Assembly (NCBI GenBank): GCA_000697455.1
Contig: JNET01034145.1
Coordinates: 1-23,096, forward strand
Length of the DNA stretch: 23,096 bases
DNA from: Basidiobolus heterosporus B8920
Lineage: Eukaryota; Basidiobolomycota; Basidiobolomycetes; Basidiobolales; Basidiobolaceae
Direction: 5' to 3'
In this document: in pieces, positions 1-9,673 of the stretch
Layout of the letters: each line of letters opens with the position of its first letter
How positions within the stretch are numbered: the stretch's first letter is position 1
Position numbers and translations under genes: made by a program
The notes under the pieces: model-generated
The model's input: only the letters and a program-made list of their open reading frames with translations
Database searches by the model: none
What the model was told of the DNA's origin: nothing

Positions 1-143
1 TACAGGAATTGAAACGGAATCTATTAGATGAAAAAGATTTGCCAGAAGACCATGCATTCTGGTCCAAGTATTTCGGTTTCTTCTTGACTGGGCTGGCCGC
101 TGGTTCCTTACTTGGTGTAGCATTCCTTAGGTATTCCCGGTAA
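1..143 (+). CDS. C-terminal end of a membrane-anchored protein (partial)
   Basis: The frame is open from base 3 to the TAA at 141-143 and gives the last 46 residues of a protein whose start lies outside the window. After a charged stretch (ELKRNLLDEKDLPEDHAF) comes one hydrophobic segment of about 20 residues (FFLTGLAAGSLLGVAFL), and the chain ends in the basic tail RYSR. This layout fits a C-terminal membrane anchor, or the last TM helix of a multispanning protein, with a short basic tail. An AATAAA lies 78 bp after the stop, which supports this being a real 3' end. I do not recognise the family from this fragment. It converges with the minus-strand gene at 315-854. The coding frame is likely, the function unknown. 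Confidence 0.6.
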   Translation, partial: QELKRNLLDEKDLPEDHAFWSKYFGFFLTGLAAGSLLGVAFLRYSR

Positions 144-220
144 CTCGCATGCCCTCTTAGCTCATATCCAATACCATGTATCCTCTTTATAACATTTGTA
201 CATAGAATGATGTACAATTC

Positions 221-241
221 AATAAACTATCTAATTTTATT
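221..241. terminator. Facing poly(A) signals of two convergent genes
   Basis: The plus strand has AATAAA at 221-226, serving the gene that ends at 143. The minus strand has AATAAA at 236-241 (TTTATT on plus), serving the gene whose stop is at 315. They lie only 9 bp apart, so the two 3' UTRs probably overlap. The hexamers are seen directly; their use is inferred. Confidence 0.5.
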
Positions 242-314
242 TTGACAACACTAGAGAGGTATACAAAAGAGCAGGATAAAGAAATAATGGCCAGCATACA
301 ATAGTAGGAATTGG

Positions 315-854
315 TTACTTCAGATACCAGATCAAAGTACCAATTCCAAAAACCAATATTATCCCAGAAATAATGGACATGAGTTGATTGTATAAACGCC
401 ATTTCTGCTGAATCTTGTTGACCGGCCCTCTTGGAAATATCGCACCAATCCACCAGCATGGCATCAAGAGAAATCCAAACAGAAACAGTAACGAGCCAAG
501 TGGCACTTGAGGTCGAAGTGGAAGGATGGTTGTTTTCTCAAAATCACTTGAACAATCCATGTATATCTTTTCATATTCACCCCAAGTCGATTCTTTTGCT
601 GGTGTGTAATCTTCTTGTGGACATTTTGTGGAGATAAAGCTACGGTCCAGCGTAGTTGACGGTTTACTAATGGAGGCCCCTGCGCTATGTTTTAAGAAAT
701 TCACCGCAACCTCATATTCGATAGAGCCTGGCCCATATTCTGGCTCCAACTGTGACATGGCTTTTGCAACAAAAGGGGATAGTGTGGGATGGAAGGTGGC
801 GATAAGGGTTTCGGTGGAGTTCGCACCCAACCTGTTCGAAAAGGAAGGGTTCAT
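315..854 (-). CDS. Hypothetical protein with two C-terminal membrane helices
   Basis: A single-exon frame of 179 residues. The first ~110 residues are polar, Ser/Thr-rich and probably soluble. Two hydrophobic helices follow at about 118-140 (ending CWWIGAIFPR) and 158-177 (ending TLIWYLK), joined by a short basic loop with NKIQQKWRLYNQ. No signal peptide is visible. The WWIG...FPR pattern followed by a basic loop and a second helix recalls small fungal membrane proteins of unknown function; this is family memory, not a proven match. A TATA-like TATATAAA lies only 15-22 bp before this ATG, so the true start could be the internal Met33 (ATG at 758). The gene is divergent from the dynactin gene at 1411. 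The coding call is fairly safe, the function unknown. Confidence 0.7.
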   Translation of the reverse strand: MNPSFSNRLGANSTETLIATFHPTLSPFVAKAMSQLEPEYGPGSIEYEVAVNFLKHSAGASISKPSTTLDRSFISTKCPQEDYTPAKESTWGEYEKIYMDCSSDFEKTTILPLRPQVPLGSLLFLFGFLLMPCWWIGAIFPRGPVNKIQQKWRLYNQLMSIISGIILVFGIGTLIWYLK

Positions 855-1410
855 TCCTTCAACCTTGCTTTATATATCTTTGACGGTCGAGTCCTTTTTG
901 TCGAGCTTGGAGACAGGAGTGTAGTATTGAGTGTAGTGGGGTGGAAGTAGAAGTGAAGGAGGAAGAGGGGTGGTGATGGTAATGGTTAGGTTAGATTGGT
1001 CGTTTAGGTAAGAATAGGATTTCGAAAGCTGTCAAGTATTCACTTAAACGGGCTTAATAAGATTTATAATTAATGGCTCTCGACAATCATCGGCCTGAAT
1101 AGCCCGTCTGATGTACTCAATGCTTATTATCGTTTTTCATCTCGTGGCACATTAGAGGGAAATTTTCAGTAACACGCATCTAATACACAGATTCCAGCAA
1201 GGGCTAGGGGATTAGACTAGACGTCCATTCCATGCATTCCATATGATTCCCAGTTGAGTCCCAAATCATCAAATAAATCATTTTGACTTACTCTACCCAA
1301 TCAACCCTACCAATCATTCAGCCCTGATTCTGCGTTGAAGTAACAGAATGTTGTGTAGACCTTTCTATTGAAAACCTGACCAGAAATTCCCTAGCCTCTA
1401 GTTTCCAACC
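855..1410. promoter_or_regulatory. Divergent intergenic promoter region
   Basis: This 556 bp lies between two divergent genes and should hold both promoters. Bases 905-1000 are strongly G/A-rich on plus, so they form a CT-rich tract on the minus strand upstream of the 854 start, a common feature of fungal promoters. A TATATAAA (minus) sits at 869-876. No gene or repeat is visible. Confidence 0.45.
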
Positions 1411-2230
1411 ATGCCTTCGTTAGAACAAGATTTCCTCACTTTAAACCTTCGTTTAAAGCACCTAGAAGACTGCGTGTTACGTTCAACAGAAAACAAAAGT
1501 GTCAAAGCTTTCGATTTGGAAACAGCACTGGAAGAAAACCCCAGCTCTTTACTCACTAGAGTGGAAGAGTTAGAGGAGAAACTAAGGAAAGAATTAAGCC
1601 AAAAAAAACACCTTGCCGACTTCTTACAAAAGTGTAGGTTGGCTCTATATCCATCACCTCTCTTACAATGAACTCAACGTTTTTGGATACGTTTGTTTAG
1701 TCCATAGTTTAAAAGACTTGTTGGAGGTAAATCCGCTGGAATTTGAAAAAAGCTTACTCACCCCTGCGGCAAAAACCGAAATCATCTTGGGCTCTGAAAC
1801 AGAGCTAAGCAAACTCGCCAACACTTTAAGTACCATTGAGGAGCTTGAAAAATTCATCAACCCCCCTGCGTTTCAAAGTACAGTGAAGTTGACCCAAAAC
1901 TTTATCTATACCTTATCTAATTGTCCCTATTTACCTCAGATGTCAACCAATTTGGACCTACTCTGAAAACACTCCGTAAAGTACATCTCGAGCAATCTGA
2001 GCTCCTTGAGCATTTGAATTCTCGAGTAACCAACATGTTGGACGTATACAACAATACTGTATCCTTTTGATTTGCCTTTCTATTTCCTTCCAATCGAGTC
2101 ATACAAAAAGTTATTTCCTTAACGAATTCCAAAGGTTAACACACTATCAGAAATATTTATCTCTTGGGACTCTTTACTCTCAGTGCTTGAGGCCAAGGTT
2201 AGTTCTCTGGAACGGTTGAAGTCCATGTAG
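1411..2230 (+). CDS. DCTN3: Dynactin subunit 3 (p24), four exons
   Basis: Exons 1411-1633, 1701-1877, 1940-2058 and 2135-2230 join in frame to 204 residues (human p24 is 186). All three introns (67, 62 and 76 bp) are GT-AG: GTAGGT...TTTAG, GTACAG...CTCAG and GTATCC...AAAG. The product is nearly all helical. An early heptad-like segment VEELEEKLRKEL is followed by LKDLLEVNPLEFEKSLL. The C-terminal part (HLEQSELLEHLN..., LDVYNNTVNTLSE, then ISWDSLLSVLEA) lines up with human DCTN3 HIQQQDQCVEI..., LEEYNKTTMLLSK, QWDELLCQLEA. p24 belongs to the shoulder of dynactin, the dynein cofactor for microtubule transport and nuclear positioning. The start is the first ATG of the frame. The last intron, with a plain AAAG acceptor, is the least certain junction. 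The gene converges with the TRIM37-like gene at 2509. Confidence 0.8.
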
Positions 2231-2407
2231 GCTCGTCTGGTGTTTATCTCATCCTATTCTACTTGTCTGAGCCTTTTCTCTAATTGGTTCATAACAAACC
2301 CTCACTGTATTGGCTCATCGTATAGATACCCTGACCCTTCTTCACTTCCCCTTGACTAGTGAAAATATATATAATAAGAACAAATACAAGATGCCGATTC
2401 ATTATAA

Positions 2408-2413
2408 AATAAA
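2408..2413 (+). terminator. Candidate poly(A) signal of the dynactin gene
   Basis: AATAAA lies about 180 bp after the stop at 2230, inside the 278 bp gap between the convergent dynactin and TRIM37-like genes. No other feature is seen in that gap. Confidence 0.35.
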
Positions 2414-2508
2414 GTTGTCATCAAGCATCAAATACTGAATAGAGTAGGAAATGTGCATATGGTGATGGCGAACAGGAAGACGGGTGAATAGGTCGGATAC
2501 TGACAAGA

Positions 2509-5500
2509 TCAATGCTCTCTATCGCTCCAGGAAGATTCAAGGTCCCATGGCACTGAGGTAGTATCGAGAGTTGGCGAATCCATAGAGATTTGGGATTCTT
2601 GACTTTCATCCAGACTACGAGTCAACGCCCTAATCTTTTCAAGAATATCTGAAGATTCGTCTAATCTGAGCTGTAACTGATTGTTGGACTCCTCTAATGT
2701 ACTCTCTTCTGGCTCACTCTCCAACATCCTCAGGATTTCCAGACGTTGAGGGGTGAAAGGACTCGACGGTCCAGCTTCGACATCTTCTCTGGGTAGAGCG
2801 ATTGGCGACGACGATGATGGTATCGGTATGTCCTCTGATCGCCGTTGTTTGTTTCCTAAATAACGTTTAAACAGCTCCGATGCTGATGGTCCACCGCTAT
2901 CCGAGAAAATGCTACTTCGGTTGATGCCATCGTTGTGTGAAGGACGCGTGACACTTGAGAGAACCGGATTCGCTGAGAGTCGATGCGCTCTAGATTCCTC
3001 GGCTGTATGGCTGTGGCTCAGTCGAGATCTCGCCGTATCCCCAAGTGAGCTTGGCATAGACATGGGTCGTTCGCGGTGCGGTGTTGAGGTCAGACGAGAG
3101 GAGTTGTACGTTAGTTGTGAAGAGTAGTCAGAGCCGATTTCATCTTGAGACGGGGTCTCGTCAGAGTGAGTGAATAAACTATCCTCAAGATACGATAGGC
3201 CTATCAAGCGTCTTGAAATCGAGGCGGCAGCGGGAGGCTAGGGAAAGGAAAGGCTAAGCTCAGTGATGTATGTTGTGAAGTATTCAGAAGTAGGGACAAA
3301 CGATTCGTACCTGACCAGAGATGGGTGAGTTCAAGTCAGCCTCATTGTGATTGTCGTACAAGTCGTTTAGCGACAGATTATCAACATCAAGACTATCTGG
3401 ACTTGAAAGCAGATGCTCAGTGGGAATCCCATCGTGAGTCACTTCTGAGCCATCACCACTAGCCTGATAGAGTTCTTCCAAGTGGTGAAGATGCTCAAAA
3501 GATGGGTTTTGTGAAGGCCGTTGACTCTCGATGTCGATGTCGTAGTGACACAGCCGAAGCCTGGAAGTGCTGGCTGTTGTGCTGTCGTCCATCTCGTCCA
3601 CGCTCAGCGGCAGTGATTCTAGGTTACAGAGCGAGATTAAAAGCTGATAGTTTCTATGAAGCATAAACGATAAAGTACCATAGCAGCTTAGCCTGGAAGA
3701 CGTTTTCCCTTTGTCGAGACTTGGTGTGTACGTCGTCTCAGTAAGTGACTGAGCATCCGAGTCAGCTTCAGGGTCACTTTCATCCTCATCGCACACCGAA
3801 GAGGTTTTCCTACAATCCAGATGATACAACTGCAAGCAAATACTACGTTGAGTAAACGTTGGACTAGTAGAATACACCAGAAATAGCCTACAACCTTGTG
3901 ACTAATTTGTATGCTGTTGGGAACCATCCATCTGTTTAAGGCCTTGTCGAATTGTTTGACAAATGGGTGTCTACATGCAGCGCAGAAGGTTTCTTTTGAA
4001 TTAGTCGATAGCACCCCGCAGTCACTAGATGTTCTGGAGTCTTTTCCGGTGTGGAACGAGGTGTATTTCGAAGGAGATATCAGAGATGTTTTGCTTGACA
4101 AAGCCTTTTCCAATTTCTTGATATATCTGGGTGAATTATCAATGGGAGCTCAAATCAACCCATTTCAAAAAGGAAACTGACCTTTTCTGGTCTAAACATC
4201 GCTGATAATAGGTTGCCGCTCTGACCATGTAACGTACGCGTAGAACATCTTTGGAGGAGACAAACCCTCTCTCTTGCTACAATCATATGATTCGTTATGT
4301 TATGTTGCTCGAATAAATTGCGATCACTTGTTTACGAACCAGAAAGCCAAGTGTGCAGAATTTGTTGTACCCCCAACAGTCGCCCAGTCTATAATTTGAT
4401 GAGAATTTGCGTTCAAACCCACCTAGATTCAAGGGATGCTTCTAAAGAATGACAAGTCAGTAGAACAACTCCCTTGGATCGCTGATTCGTGAAGTTACCA
4501 AGGCTAGAGAGTACTGGTAAGTAGAAGGTTTACTAGAGCCCATCAGGAGCTCAAGAAACATAGACAAGTACGTTTCTCGGCCATCCTTCACTATGAGATA
4601 AATTTCAGGTCAATGAATCTTTCAAGAAGCCTCATACAATAGAAGAAGTAATACTTGTATAGACTTTGAGTCGCCAACTTATGCCCGAAGATTTCAATGG
4701 TCTGCTGTAATAGACAGCACCGGTCTCTACCAATTGACTATGTACCCATGTAAGATCAATGGATGCCCAACAAGACAATCGTGTGACTTCCTACCCACCT
4801 GAAATTCTTGATCTCCACTATGTCGTAGTCGTATGTAGGAACAAAATCCCGCTGAAACAAGGTGCTCACTCGCTTCTGCTTAAGTTGCTCCGGAATGGAG
4901 TTTTGAACCTAATCATGAGGTTAGCGACATGAAGCCTTTATACTATGAGAGATTATGATCACTTGCTTTGTTTAGAAAATTCACGATCTTTTCTTGCTCT
5001 TGAATCAACTCTACCCAGGAGCAATTCGAAACGGCATCGTCAATCTCCTTCAAGGCCGATCTTAAGCATTCTTTGTCTTTGGTGAGGACAGCTTTTTGAA
5101 CTGAACAAAATTTCGTTAGATAACGTCAGGAGGATGTGAGGGTACTTCGGCCTACCAAAAAGGGATGTTTGTTTCTGTTGTAATTGAGTGGACAACAAAT
5201 TTTGGTAATACCGAGTGAGTGATAGCAACTCTTCCTCAGCCTAGAATAATTTAGTACGGAAATGAACCACCTCGACAACTGAGGAGAGCTACTTACTTGC
5301 AACTTGGCGTCTCTACACAAACGCTCACGTAATTCCACATTTTTTATCATTTCCTCAAACTTGATCAGCCTTTGACGAAGCTCGTCTCCTTGTTGCCGGA
5401 GGTTGTTTACATGATACTCGTAGATGGTTTGCAGACGCTCAAACTCATGGTCACGATGCTAACAATGAAGCCCACATAAAGCCATTAGTTTCATGAAAGA

Positions 5501-6100
5501 GTGGGCGTGAAGGCTACTAGTTTCACTCCAATTCTTTAACGGCTCACTTACATCATCCTCAAACATAGCACAATCTGAACATAAAGCAACTTGGCACGTT
5601 TTACAATAATATGAGATTTTGGTAGCATGTTTTGGGCATATATCCTTGTTGGAGAGTTTCTTATTTCTAGTCTCCTCTTCAAGTTGCTTTCATAAAGAAA
5701 AACATTCAAATGTCAATAGCTTATCTTTGGGTTGGTTTCTAAAACTGAAGAAAGGTAGAGAAACTCCAACGACATGCCTGTTGTAAATCATCAATGAATC
5801 TGCAAGTAACAAGTTGAGAAGTCGTCAAACGAGCTCTACAGTGTGGGCACTCAGGACGATGTTCTCGAATCCAACGCTATATAGAGAATCAGAGTGGAAT
5901 GAGTGTTGTTCTCCATAATAATTCAACTATTTCTAGGTTTTTGTTACTTTGATACAATGTTCACAGCATAACTTCGAACAGGTTGGACAGAGCACTGCGT
6001 TTTGTAAAGCCCCAAGACAAATAAAGCAACGAAATACTTCGTCTAAAGGAGTTGAAGGTCTATCAGATTGTAAAGGATTGGACATATTGGTGGACGTCAT
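2509..6100 (-). CDS. TRIM37: TRIM37-like RING/B-box/coiled-coil/MATH E3 ubiquitin ligase, fourteen exons
   Basis: Exons in gene order: 5948-6100, 5778-5876, 5552-5686, 5297-5458, 5156-5240, 4967-5100, 4799-4908, 4655-4737, 4499-4590, 4328-4441, 4182-4276, 3892-4126, 3311-3829, 2509-3237. They join in frame to 914 residues (human TRIM37: 964). The RING domain spans about 24-66, opening [19 protein letters not shown], with Cys 25, 28, 38, 41, 45, 46, 49, 61 and 64. The B-box has C101, H104, C112, C115, C120, C123, H130 and H133. A coiled coil covers about 135-260. The MATH/TRAF domain spans about 280-430 ([44 protein letters not shown]). The spacing and wording follow human TRIM37 closely, so the family call is strong. 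TRIM37 ubiquitinates histone H2A and centrosomal or peroxisomal proteins in animals; the target here is unknown. The C-terminal ~480 residues are Ser/Asp/Glu-rich, apart from a candidate zinc site. Two introns (5687-5777 and 4909-4966) have GC donors. The exon 12 end could be 3895 instead of 3892, which would drop one Val. Confidence 0.9.
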
Positions 6101-6675
6101 AGTTCCATTTCTTGCAAGGTAACCTTGTAAGCAAGCAAATGTCTTTCAAATAACTTGAAACTTGATATCTACTTGGTCAGATATATCGAGGGCTTTTTAA
6201 GACGAGAAGAGGGGGCAAATACTCTAGTAGCTCGAAGAAAATTTACTGAAAAAAGTGGGTGTGAAAGGTACAGAATAGAAGCAATGTACTCTTAGAGCAT
6301 CAGTTATCCAATAGGACTAGAGATTTGAGACCAGCATGTGTAACATGTAATCAAATTAAAAGGTATTTATTTACGATGGTTTCTAGCACTGTTTCTAAAC
6401 TCGACCCTGATCCTATATCGCAAGTTTGGTAATGACAATCAACAATACTTTCTTTAATCCTCTAAATGGGTTCTCTACAATCACGGTCAAGAATCATGGT
6501 AAAATTAAGAGATATCATCGAATTTGTAAACAAGATATAAACTGAAACATTTGGTTTATTGCATTCATAAGACAGATGGTTTATATGAGGAAACGTACAC
6601 ATACATATATACAACAACACCAAGCCATTGATGCTTAATCAATGGAGGGATATGAAGAGGCGTTGGATAGAACAC
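6101..6675. other. Intergenic region between TRIM37-like and AVT3-like genes
   Basis: This 575 bp holds the upstream region of the TRIM37-like gene and the 3' UTR of the transporter gene. On plus, 6326-6361 reads LRPACVTCNQIK, which resembles the first half of a fungal Zn2Cys6 DNA-binding motif, but no full gene could be built around it (see findings). A CCAAT-like CCAATA lies at about 6309. Confidence 0.3.
6555..6560 (-). terminator. Poly(A) signal of the AVT3-like gene
   Basis: AATAAA on the minus strand (TTTATT on plus), about 116 bp after the stop codon at 6676. Confidence 0.45.
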
Positions 6676-8058
6676 TTAGGCAAAGTTAGCACAACGATTG
6701 GTGACCACAGAGGATGACCAGCTCTTGATACTGATGTAGGTAACAAAAATCATGACGCCAAATCCGAAGAGCGACAAGATAATGTCCCCGGCCTTCACCC
6801 AAATATTCTTGGCACAAGTCTTGAAGTGGAACAGTGCGGGATAGATGAACAACAACGGGATGCATCCAAAACCGCCGATCAACGAAACAAAGTTATCAAG
6901 ATTCGATGCGCCTCCCCAAGAGATCAAAGCAAGACAAACACAGAGTAGAGCACGGAAGAGGTTCTTCTCCCACTTGACCATGGTTGATTTTCTGCCTGAT
7001 CTACCGCCAAAGATGGCTCCTTCCAAAATTTTGGTGGCAGGGAAGATCATTAAGGGAAGAGTGAGGAGAATGGCAATGACGTAACAGAATTGGACAGCCT
7101 TGGTTGTAGGTTGGTTGGCGGGCATGTTCAATAGAATGATGGTTTCGGTGGAACTGCCAAAAGCTGCATAGGACACGGCGCCTACACCAGCGAAAATCAC
7201 AGTGGCTGACACGATAACACAAGCGAGAACGGTAGGGAAGCGCTTTGGTTCTTTCATGGAGTTCACCACAGGCAAAACCAACCCAATCCCCTCGAAACTG
7301 AACAATGCAGTTCCAATGAAGAGTGGGAAGTCCTTGGGGTTAAACAATTCAAAATCACCAGCACCGGCCGTGACGAAATGATCGATATCAACGTAGAAGA
7401 TGTAGATAATGCCAAACAGAATAAACACGTTGGCAACTAATGAACCATATGAGAATGCCTTGATCTTTCTCACCATAGCAAATGGAACGTAGATGATAAG
7501 CTGTAAAAATATGAAATATTTCACTGGAATGTCTACTTTACACCCAGATAGCGTGTGTGTCAGATCGTAGAGGTTTTGGGAAACGAAAATGAAGTATGCG
7601 CAGCAGAAGCCTAATTGAGATATGGTAATCGATGTTCGAACCAGGATCCGGACGGCTCTTCCATAAAGAATCCCACCAATCTCACCAAATTCGCCAGGAA
7701 CTTGGAGACGCACCTTGACCAGGAGCATTGTAGCACAAGCGGTAAGACTGCCAACCAGGACAAGAATGATGATTGAAAAGATAAGACCACCGTTGTAGAA
7801 GGCTTTTGGCAAGAAGAGGATACCAGTACCCACGAAAGCCTTAATCAACAAAAGGAAGGCCTTTTTAGCGGATGTTTGTTCACCAGGTTCTTCAATAATG
7901 ATACTAGGCTCATCTTCATCTTCATTTACATAGGTGACGGGTTCCTTAGTCTCTTTGGTCAGAGAACGTCCAGCGTTTTCAGGTCCACAAGATAAAGATA
8001 CTTCGAAAGTAGGATTTTTTTCATCGAACTTATGTGGCTTTGGGGAAGTTGCGGACAT
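6676..8058 (-). CDS. AVT3: AVT3-like vacuolar amino acid transporter (AAAP family)
   Basis: An intronless frame of 460 residues. The N-terminal ~63 residues are hydrophilic and acidic (VNEDEDEPSIIIEEP). About eleven hydrophobic helices follow, starting with KKAFLLLIKAFVGTGILFLP at 65-84. This is the classic first helix of AAAP transporters, with the helix-breaking GTG motif at 77-79. Further family marks are GTALFSFEGIGLVLP (helix 6 region), NSMKEPKRF, and LDNFVSLIGGFGCIPL near the C-terminus. Avt3/Avt4 of yeast and Avt3 of fission yeast export neutral amino acids from the vacuole. Those have N-terminal tails of 200 residues or more, whereas this one is short, as in animal SLC36 proteins, so tail-based regulation may differ. 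The ATG at 8058 is the first in frame, and a TATATAAG at 8157-8164 lies about 100 bp upstream. Family very sure; substrate and the AVT3-versus-AVT4 choice inferred. Confidence 0.94.
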   Translation of the reverse strand: MSATSPKPHKFDEKNPTFEVSLSCGPENAGRSLTKETKEPVTYVNEDEDEPSIIIEEPGEQTSAKKAFLLLIKAFVGTGILFLPKAFYNGGLIFSIIILVLVGSLTACATMLLVKVRLQVPGEFGEIGGILYGRAVRILVRTSITISQLGFCCAYFIFVSQNLYDLTHTLSGCKVDIPVKYFIFLQLIIYVPFAMVRKIKAFSYGSLVANVFILFGIIYIFYVDIDHFVTAGAGDFELFNPKDFPLFIGTALFSFEGIGLVLPVVNSMKEPKRFPTVLACVIVSATVIFAGVGAVSYAAFGSSTETIILLNMPANQPTTKAVQFCYVIAILLTLPLMIFPATKILEGAIFGGRSGRKSTMVKWEKNLFRALLCVCLALISWGGASNLDNFVSLIGGFGCIPLLFIYPALFHFKTCAKNIWVKAGDIILSLFGFGVMIFVTYISIKSWSSSVVTNRCANFA

Positions 8059-8156
8059 AATGCAAGGAATTCAGTGGGAAGTGTTTGTTGAATGTGATGC
8101 TTATCGGACAGTTGGAATGAGGGCGAATGATTTGAAACGTTCAATACCAGCCACGT

Positions 8157-8164
8157 CTTATATA
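8157..8164 (-). promoter_or_regulatory. Candidate TATA box of the AVT3-like gene
   Basis: TATATAAG on the minus strand, about 100 bp upstream of the ATG at 8058. This is a plausible distance for a core promoter. Confidence 0.4.
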
Positions 8165-8626
8165 CTAATCAGAGTTGTGAGTGAGATTGAATGTTTTTTT
8201 TAAAGTTGGAGTTACAACTTTTAATGATGTCACTTGACATAGTGCTCAATGTGAGGTGAGTGGCCCAAAAAGAACGGCCTGCCAATGATAATGTCAACCA
8301 ACCGAATCTCTAATCAAGAAAGGAAATATTTTACCATATCGGTGTTCCTTTTTGGTATTAGGAACTGAAAGGAAAACCACCAACTGAGGGTTACGAATGT
8401 TGGAGAATTGATAACTCTTTGGGCTCTGATAGGCTCAACAAGGCTTTTTATCTACTATTGAGCTGGATCTTTATCTACAGTTAGGCAGTAGTTTGGCCGA
8501 TATTGCGAATATTAAGTGGTTTAGACTAATCATACCAAGTTGGTGAAATAACCAACCTGTTCACTTGCCTTACTTCACATACCTTTCCATGATTCGTTGA
8601 CCTGACATGGCAAATCGATCGATGTA

Positions 8627-8657
8627 ACTGGTTGTAACCAGTCAGTTTGTAACCAGT
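8627..8657. repeat. Palindrome ACTGGTT-GT-AACCAGT plus a third half-site
   Basis: Bases 8627-8642 form a perfect 7-2-7 inverted repeat. A further direct copy, TTGTAACCAGT, ends at 8657. Such spaced inverted half-sites are typical of dimeric regulator binding, but no specific factor can be named. It lies 570 bp upstream of the AVT3-like ATG. Confidence 0.4.
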
Positions 8658-9665
8658 GACAGTCTAACTAAATAATATGAACTGCTGGCTGGGTAATTCA
8701 GGGATCTCCCCCATTTGTCCAGTACTCAACTTTGACCGCACCATATTCGTGGGAAAATTCTATTTATTGGACGAGGTCGAACTATTTTTGAGACCAAGTA
8801 ACAGGATAGAGTAAAGAATCAGGCGGATGGAGTAGAGGAAAGGTCCTGAGGAAGTCCCGGAATTCCACCGAATGTGTACCCATCCCAAAAGGCCTCGAAT
8901 TTTTATCAAAAAGTCCAGCATCTAAATACGGATGAGAACGAAACAGCCATACATTTCTCTCTCAGCCATTTGGTCCGGGATCGAACAAATAGCGCATGTA
9001 CGCTGGGGTGGGTCCTAGTTCTAACCATAGATTGGCCGAGTTCTTATCTCAAGCTATATGATGAATTGCAGAATTCGATACTGTGCTAATTGAACATACG
9101 ATTATGTTACCTAATCGGAATTGGTCCTTGATCCAATGATCTCTTCTTTATTCATCTTCTGGGTGTTGGGTAATGTGGTTTGTGACTTCGTGGCTCATAC
9201 ATCATACTCTACGCATTGGTGTAACCACGACTTGTGGTAAAAGAACCCAAACCTCTTGATTCATATGATTTGGTTACTGGAAATCCTTGCCATTGCTATG
9301 GTTACCATATATAGTAATGGAGCGATTGGTCAGTAATAAGTAGAATGAATCAGATTTATAAATTAAATAGTGCCATAAATCAGAAGATAACCAAAATAAA
9401 TCCTGCTTTACCAGAGTAAACAATCATCAGATCTAGATTGGGAGATTGCCATCGCTGGACTGCGGTATCAGCCAAGCTTTCATGACAAAATTTGGGCTAT
9501 ATGTGGTCGGTTATGTAAATGGATATATTGTTTGAGCAGGGGTTAGGGGTATGACCATCTTCTAAACAAGAGCTAATAATCATAATAACAATCATTTGAT
9601 CTTTCCTCAGTTTGAAAAGATCCCACGCATGTTCCACAGATGAAATATCGGTTTGGGGATTTCAA

Positions 9666-9673
9666 TGACGTCA
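9666..9673. promoter_or_regulatory. CRE palindrome TGACGTCA (first copy)
   Basis: A perfect 8 bp CRE, the binding site of ATF/CREB-type bZIP factors. It lies 1.6 kb upstream of the AVT3-like start and 500 bp downstream of the NIPA stop. Confidence 0.4.

Noticed and set aside
3688-3891. Continuation of the exon 12 frame of the TRIM37-like gene past 3892
   Set aside because: It runs through the intron and then into a frame without family similarity; the spliced frame starting at 3829 is the one that keeps the Ser/Asp/Glu-rich tail open to the stop at 2509.
3800-3990. A LIM domain in the exon 12-13 region (CxxC ... HxxC)
   Set aside because: The spacing between the two pairs is too long and the remaining LIM metal ligands are missing; kept only as a possible zinc site.
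8874-9089. 71-residue open frame in the AVT3 upstream region
   Set aside because: No motif, no splice or poly(A) context, and a length expected by chance in 2 kb.
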